Assembly (NCBI GenBank): GCA_026419785.1
Contig: JAODTK010005846.1
Coordinates: 124,001 to 188,000, forward strand
Length of the DNA: 64,000 nucleotides
Direction: 5' to 3'
From: Sclerodactyla briareus
Lineage: Eukaryota; Echinodermata; Holothuroidea; Dendrochirotida; Sclerodactylidae
Position 1 is the first letter of the stretch. The number at the start of each line of letters is the position of its first letter. Below the pieces are notes generated by a model. The model was not told the DNA's origin. It did no database searches and saw only the letters and a list, made by a program, of their open reading frames with translations. Shown one piece after another: positions 57,500 through 64,000 of this stretch. A program made the translations under genes and the position numbers.

Positions 57500-59190
57500 A
57501 TCCTTCTGCCCGGTCTCTGTGTTTGGGTGCTATATTGCACCAGATTGCACCAACGACCACTGAAAATGCCCAATTTTCCATAAATTACGGGAACATGCGG
57601 GTTGGGGACGCAAAATACTTTCCGGAAGCACACGGGGGTTTATTGTTAGTGTGCTTATGCACCAAATTGCAATAAACGGCTGCTGGAAATTCCGAAATTA
57701 CAAGATACTGTTAGATATTATGGAATCACAAGCAGGGACATAAAGCAAAAGTGGAAGGATTACCTAAATATTAACTGAGTGCACAATTGATCCCCCCAAA
57801 AATGTGGTGACGCTATTACGGTCGTGCGCAATAGTAGTAAATGTCGTCGTTAGTAGGCTACTTGGCATGAATTCCAAGGAAAAAAATACTCGGGCCACTT
57901 TTTCGAGATTGCGGTAATTGCATCCTATGAATGCCACATTTTATTGTCGACAAACGGGGCTATGCCACTTGCACCTCTTCCTTAAAATAGGTGTGAGACA
58001 AGTGCCATCCCTGTCATTGGGAGACATAGTGCTACTGCATCATCTCCTAAAATAGGTAAGTAAAAAAGGTGCATTTTCATGCCTTCTGGGAGGCCTGATT
58101 CTGCTGATATATCTTGGACGCTACGCGCCAACGTGATGGCGTTCTCTTAGATGTAAACATGGGCCCTCTAGCATAAAGTTCTAGCGCTTCCCACTGAAAA
58201 AAAAAATGGTTACGCCACTGGCTGTGTGACTTGTGGAGTGCCAGAAGGCTCAATCGTAGGACCATGATTTTCCTTGCTTTATTGCCCGCTGCCGATATGT
58301 ATGCAAATGAAACGACTTCTATTTGTCCGGCAGAAACACCGCAGAAGAAGCTCTCGAGTGATCTTACTATTTAGAGCGCACACAGGTGGAGCAAAAAACA
58401 ATAAATAGCCCTTATGCTCCAAAAAAAAGGAAAAACAAATAGTATGCTATTCATGCTCTAACAAGCAAAGAGAATCCTGCGAGAGATGTAATTAAACGGG
58501 TATTTAAATGAACGAAGTTTTTTAGAGGATAGAACGAAAAAAACGCACCACAAAAGTTTATTGGAGGTTCGGAATACACTCCACCTGTGATAATGTGTTG
58601 GTATAATTTTAGCACAGCCAGTGGCGCATGCACCAAATAAGTCAAGGGTTCTTGATACGGGTTAGAATAACTGAGACATCTCCCGGTGTGAAGCAATATG
58701 CTCGCAATATCAATTGAAAAACGATCTTGAATGATTAATTATATAGTAATGCTCTAAACGTCCTCAATCCTGGGTCCAAATTTCATTTTTGGGTTGGTCG
58801 ATATCTGTTCGTTAACCAAGGACGGGAAGGGCGTGTAACCACACACCGCCAGTGACACCGCTGCCTCTCTTAAATAGCGAGGCTCGGGACAACAGAGGGT
58901 CAATAGGTGGGCATGTGTACATACTTCCGGTGGACGTAAGTCGGGCACGACTCAGCTGGCATCAACTCGATGGGCCGCGTTTCGCTCTCCAACTGCCGTG
59001 ACGAGGGCCGCACTGACTAGGGCTTGCCGGTTGAACATGTGGAGACATATCTTTGTAGGTGATCACAGGCACCCCTCGAGACATGGAAGCGGGTTGACAC
59101 GCGCGCAGTGACACATCTGCCTGTTACTGGTTAAGGGTTTTGAGGAACCTTCCAGGGACCCCGCATCTTTATCAAATAGTTTCGGGACTA
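57500..59190. other. No supported gene
   Basis: A duplicated short module (CTTCCTTAAAATAGGTGTGAG / TCTCCTAAAATAGGTAAGT at 57,977 and 58,042) and a GC-rich repeat core at 58,118. No coding region recognised. Confidence 0.4.
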
Positions 59191-59199
59191 AAGGTAGCC

Positions 59200-59575
59200 C
59201 AACCATCTCACTAGGTTTCGAGAAATCCAACAAACCTAAGAATTCGCATAAATTATGCAAATTGGACAACTTGCATTAGCATATTAACACATAAATCTTC
59301 AGTTCATCTATCTTATATTCAATACTTGTGTGTCAAACCAAACTACCATAGTACCTATGGTTCGTCCGGATCTGCTAACGAGCTAAATATAACATTATCA
59401 TATGCCTAATTAACCTACATATTAGCGAATATTGTACCGAGACGGTGATTAACCCAACCCTGATACTACACAGGGAAATTAGTTCAAAATCGGTCTGAAC
59501 GTTCGGAGAATCTGCAACGAGAAGGTGGGACCACACTCCATACCCACACATGACATAACTATACACACACGCTAA
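59200..59575 (+). repeat. Dispersed repeat, copy 2 (see 17.2 kb)
   Basis: CACTAGGTTTCGAGAAATCC, TCGCATAAATTATGCAAATT, CTAATTAACC, TCAAAATCGGTCTGAACGTTC.GA and a CA/CATA-type end follow in the same order as 17,410-17,812. The two copies differ by about 25% and several indels, so they are old. Confidence 0.7.
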
Positions 59576-62500
59576 ACGATTCGCAACTCTCACTTATTTA
59601 TTTTTTTCAGGCAGCGGAACGAAAACGATAGGCTTTCTTGTTAAGAGCCGCAATTAACTTAGTGTTGTTCGTTGCCATGGGGCTCATCACTTTTAATTTC
59701 TCAGTTATTTTTGGGAATGTTTATGTGACGGTGTCTCAATCCTCATCAGTTATAATTCAGGGCCGGCGGAAAACAGTACAATTCAACCAGGAAACCCCTG
59801 TTGCCCGTACATGGCGTTCCAAGACACCATTTGAGCTCTTTTTGTAACTTTTTTCTTCTAACTGAGTTTTAGAGGAGAAAAGTTAGAGGCTCAACCCGTT
59901 TTAAAGGCATATCTCAGTTTAAAAGGGGAAAAAATAATAAAGTTTCAACACTAATGTTTTTCGGAAAAACAGCTACTGTACGTGGTTTTTCCTTGCCCTC
60001 CTATTTTTCCGCTATGCCATTTTTTTAACGAATGAGACTAGTTAGGTCAACATCTAAATAATATTCTAGATGTAAGCAACAAAGAGTTCTATCCTTCTCT
60101 ACCACATCATATCCTAAATCGTTATTGCTTCATTCTTAAACAAAACTGTCCTAACAAGCTTTCGAGCTTCACTCTCACATGACTGCAATGACCGTGACCG
60201 ACTGCACAAGGAACATGGTCGACTTCTCAATTTTTAACCAACCCGAGTTTGCTTGTGTGCTTCAGGAATCGTGCTGTCAAGCTGTTTCATGTTATCTTTT
60301 GATGACCTGCATGAGGGTTCATCCCCTCCATATTGGTATCCCCAGTTACCCTAAATTTTAAGTTATTACAATCCTGATTTCATTTTATGTCGTGCTGACC
60401 CAACCTTTTTGTGGTTTGTCTTCTCCCGATCTTGAATGAACTTGGCTTAACGAACGCCGAAACCACCGAGTTTTGTCGCCATATGAACCTCACACATACT
60501 AATTTGGACAGAATACCGGCTGTGTTCGTTAGATCTCGTGCTGACAGGCGTTTTGGAGATTTGCGCTCTCACGAGGTCTTCAATACCTTGGTCTGACACA
60601 AAATGCCGTAGGTTCTTGTTATAAATAAACAATGGTGCGTCGAGTCACTCCAAATGAATCGTTCGTGAATTAGCACCCTAGTAATATCTCAAAGCTATTC
60701 CTTTCGAGAATGTGCTATGTGAAGTGCAACTAATTTAAATTGGTACATGATTGCGTTGGCGTCCGATAGGTATCACGCACACACACATAGACACACACAC
60801 GCACACGTACACGCAAGGAACACGCACTTACACACCACAGCCGCACACTCACACACACACAGTCATGATATGTAATTCTTTCGAACTTCGGCAAGTATGA
60901 ATGGGGGGGGGCATCACAGTGGATCAGCTGTCCACGGTTTTGTTATTAACCGCGCAAATTCTGCAAAACCGTACTCAATTATTCTCCAAGTATATACCAT
61001 ACCAACCACACTGCATGTCTGTGACTGCGATTGCGAGCTGCAGCATAGACTGTGTAGGTAAAAACAACTCCATAGTATGCAGACTACGCTACTTAAAGAG
61101 GCACTTGTGTATCATTTGATGTCCATGTGTTTAGCTTCATAGAAAGAGTGTCGTGGTGCCAGCAGTGTAATGACGTATATCTGTTCTCTAAAACATTAAC
61201 ATTTTTAAAGAGTCAGCGTACGACGTCCAAATTTTCTCTGAACATTTTATTTTTTCTTGATGGTTGTCGATCCGGTGACACGTGGTAAAATTTCCTATAG
61301 CTACAGCATGCTCGTATCCTTATGGTTCAACTAGCGTCTACACACATTTTCGCGAATGTGGTGCACATTCGGTTTTACAGTTGTTTCCCATTAATCGATC
61401 AGTCGTTTTGATGAATAGATCACGTATCTAAGGAGCATCATTATTCACAACTCCTACCCAACTGAATGGGCCTGATTAAATTAAACCATCATTCATTTAT
61501 ATCTCCTACTGAAAAAAGAACAGAAGTAAGACAGAAAAAACAAACAAACAAACAAAACAAACAAAAACAAACAAAAACAAAAACAAACAAAAACACCAAC
61601 CATATTGACTTGAACGGTCTATCAATCAATAGAAAAATCAACTGAGCTATCGGAGAGTTCACAAGGTATATAAAAAGATCGAATAATGCTAACTTATGAT
61701 CTTGTCGCGGATCAGAATGAGCCTATTTTCACCTGAAACGAACTGTATATCGTCCTAGCCGATTCGCTTATATTCGACCCCTTCCACCCGTCCACCTTTT
61801 ATGTGATTTAACACTGTCGGTTACATTGTTAGCATTTAATGTAAAAGGCATAGTTACATGAAGCAATATTAGACGTCATTCCTATGTTGCTGCTATATAA
61901 CTAATAGTTTTGTATTAATTCGATACCATAGTGCTTGCCATGCTTGATATTAGCATGGCGCAGACACGTTTATTTAGGAGGCGTTGTTGTCTGATGTGTT
62001 TACTTATTGTCACGAACAGGAGGAAGATTGCAACATTGGAAATTGTCAAGAGGGGGGGGGGCTCGCAACGATCGGGGTATTCCAACTGATTCGATTAGCC
62101 GCTAATTTGTATATTTTGCCCAACCGACCAATCAGACTATCTCACGTAGATGTAACGTCACAGGGAATATCCCCCTGTTGAGCAATACCGCAAGGAAAGT
62201 AGGTCCGGCGGAGACCTTTGCGCAACCAGCTGCTGGAACTGAGGAATCACTATGATAAAAATGCAATCGGGGAACTCCGTGGTAGTGGCTAATCAAATTC
62301 GCACGTATACACCCACGTGACACAAACACGCCATTTCAAAACGAATTTTCGAGAAGGAGACAACTTCAGTGCGATCCTAGAGTAAAAATGCGATTTATGT
62401 ACACCGCACGTCACGAGTCACCACCCTAGTGCGCTGCATATATATCATAGTTTGATAAGTATGGCATAAACCCCTGTTACGAATTCCCCATAAGTCTGTT

Positions 62501-64000
62501 AACTTTGTAACACATTGCTATCGCGTTGAATGAATCGAACGGTGTACTGCATTGAGCTACCTATTGCCCATAGTACACCGACGAAGAGTGGTGCAATGCT
62601 ATACGTTGATTGTTTAGAAGAAAAAAAAATATATAGTATAGCATGCTTCCCTGTATTGAATCGCGATCGCTCGGTGGATATTCCGACTATTAACGTTCGG
62701 GAGCAGATCTGTCCACTATGTGGGGTTTTATACATAATAGGAATAGGGCCTGTTTGAAAGATCGCCGAAGCAGTTCGTCACAAAAATATTTATGTTTCCA
62801 CTAGAAGTCAGTAGAAGACCACGACCATCAAATTGCTCGTACTTATTCATTGCACCTGGCGACCTGTAAGCTCGAATCAACAATTTTCCATTCAATATAG
62901 CTATTACAGGGTTAGGTATCACTGATAAAAATCCTCCACACATTCATTGTATTATTCTCTTTAGCTCTATATGGTGCCCCTATATTAGCGAGCTGCTCAC
63001 TCGCAAACAATCCCAATAACGACCAACAACTCGGCTCACGCATCACAGAAAAAGTATACTAGAGCTTGTAAAAATGACTGGAAATCGCGCCTTCGCGCAA
63101 CGAATTTCTGGAAAATTAGGACCAGAATGATTATATTTATTGGTCATACGTTCGACGGGATGTTGTATAACTGGTTATATACGCGGTTTTACCCAATTGT
63201 CGCAGGCAAGTGTAAACACAGCGATCAAAACACAAACTCGTCAGTCACATCAACTGATAGACTGCCATATGAAACTGGTGGCGCACTTTCAAAATACCCT
63301 GTGCGCACACTAGCCTATTGAGTACTTTGGAAGTCTCTGTACAGGAAGTTTTTTCATCTTTTTCTTAAAAAATGCGGAAATTCCGCTTCACATGGCTCCA
63401 ATGGAAATGAATGCTTGGAAAATGACGGTTTGTCAAAACATGGGGTTAATGTGGCAGTGAAAGATGGTCAGGCATACGTACATACAACTAATAACACACA
63501 ATAATGAAGTAGAAAGTTAGGGATTATTGGGACTTCTTATCGATGATACCCGAATATCACAATATCAGCTGTAACGAAAGCATCCTCATATGGTAATGAA
63601 GAAAATGGGATCAGGTATATAACATACAAAATTTACTGCGTCGATACTCAGATGAAACAATTGAAGGAAAATGAGTTTCGTTTAAGAGCTGTGTAATATA
63701 TCCTTCATTGGTTGCCTATCACGAGCCATAGTACATAGTAAAAGCTGGAATGAGAGAAAATATATTGTTTTGGAATAAGGTGTATCCCTTCAACGAATTC
63801 CATAGCCATGGATTGCAGATTCCATTTAGAACGTGGGTAACAGCCGCGAAGGTACCCCCGTCTTTGTGGCTTTATTATTGATGAGAATTCAATGAATTTA
63901 CGACAAGTTTTCATACAAGACCACTGAACAGATTGACCTTTTAGCACAAATTAGGGAAGAACAGAAGCCCGATTTTTCCGTTTGTTTGGTGTGCCACCCC
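59576..64000. other. No confident gene; CA-rich and AAAC repeats
   Basis: CA-rich run with G/T interruptions at 60,777-60,860; (AAAC)n at 61,536-61,590; G8 near 60,903 and G9 near 62,053. A strong acceptor (CTCACTTATTTATTTTTTTCAG) at 59,610 leads only to frames of 6-14 codons. Frames near 60,411-60,596 and 62,530-62,757 have no recognised domain. Confidence 0.4.

Noticed and set aside
57966..58060. Exon ending at AAAATAG|GTAAGT
   Set aside because: The donor word is part of a short duplicated module and the frame is closed.

Overview
This window looks like non-coding-rich genomic DNA from a multicellular animal. It has no dense ORFs, operons, CRISPR arrays or rRNA. It carries long simple repeats, decayed non-LTR retrotransposons of several lineages, MITE-like and SINE-like pieces, satellite-like tandem arrays, and short isolated exon-sized reading frames bounded by GT/AG sites. 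The frequent TAGGCCTA-type words (near 6,735, 7,005, 11,745, 11,870 and 33,305) and the many G- or C-homopolymers fit a marine deuterostome invertebrate. An echinoderm is my best guess, but this is an impression and no marker gene confirms it.

Genes. The clearest coding signal is a set of I-set immunoglobulin (Ig) domain exons, all on the + strand. An intact phase 1-1 exon lies at 20,438-20,743. A frame-broken domain lies at 8,478-8,810, with breaks around a 13-A run. A broken domain lies at 44,519-44,825. Weaker Ig-like pieces lie near 13,260 and 57,134-57,490. They most resemble the cysteine-poor Ig domains of titin/twitchin/MLCK/obscurin-type or similar intracellular Ig proteins. Either they are parts of one very large + strand gene with introns over 10 kb, or they are scattered copies of an Ig-exon family. 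Other gene candidates are a TATA-type promoter with a first exon on + (32,957-33,197), two good initiator exons on - (4,728-4,890 and 43,219-43,330), a 24-nt microexon on - (5,760-5,783), and a phase-compatible exon pair on + (3,435-3,494 and 3,982-4,059). I recognise none of these proteins.

Mobile and repeated DNA, left to right: MITE-like element (115-524); TAGG-derived satellite (2,478-3,095); (AAT)n and related runs (3.6, 6.9 and 7.5 kb); 19-bp array with ACGTCA cores (8,283-8,357); ~160-bp tandem array (12.4-12.85 kb); two copies of a short GC-rich repeat (16.8 and 19.4 kb); a dispersed repeat ending in CATA (17.2-17.8 kb), with a second copy at 59.2-59.6 kb; reverse transcriptase remnants at 18.05-18.84 (-), 24.77-25.64 (+), 28.7-30.4 (-, CR1/L2-like), 37.0-39.7 (+, with a poly-A tail) and 41.3-42.4 kb (+); a mosaic array at 21.8-22.9 kb; a ~190-bp tandem array at 31.0-31.62 kb; a tRNA-like SINE at 34.4-34.76 kb; a TGACCT-type repeat at 39.7-40.6 kb (+) and 49.3-49.9 kb (-); and a duplicated poly-G-initiated block at 46.5 and 47.7-48.2 kb, the second copy flanked by a 21-bp direct repeat. 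From 51 to 63 kb the window is rich in G-runs, purine tracts and short GC-rich motifs.

No self-contained new multigene system is visible. The observations most worth following are the Ig-exon family and its decay, the 21-bp-flanked duplication, and the strong orphan first exons.
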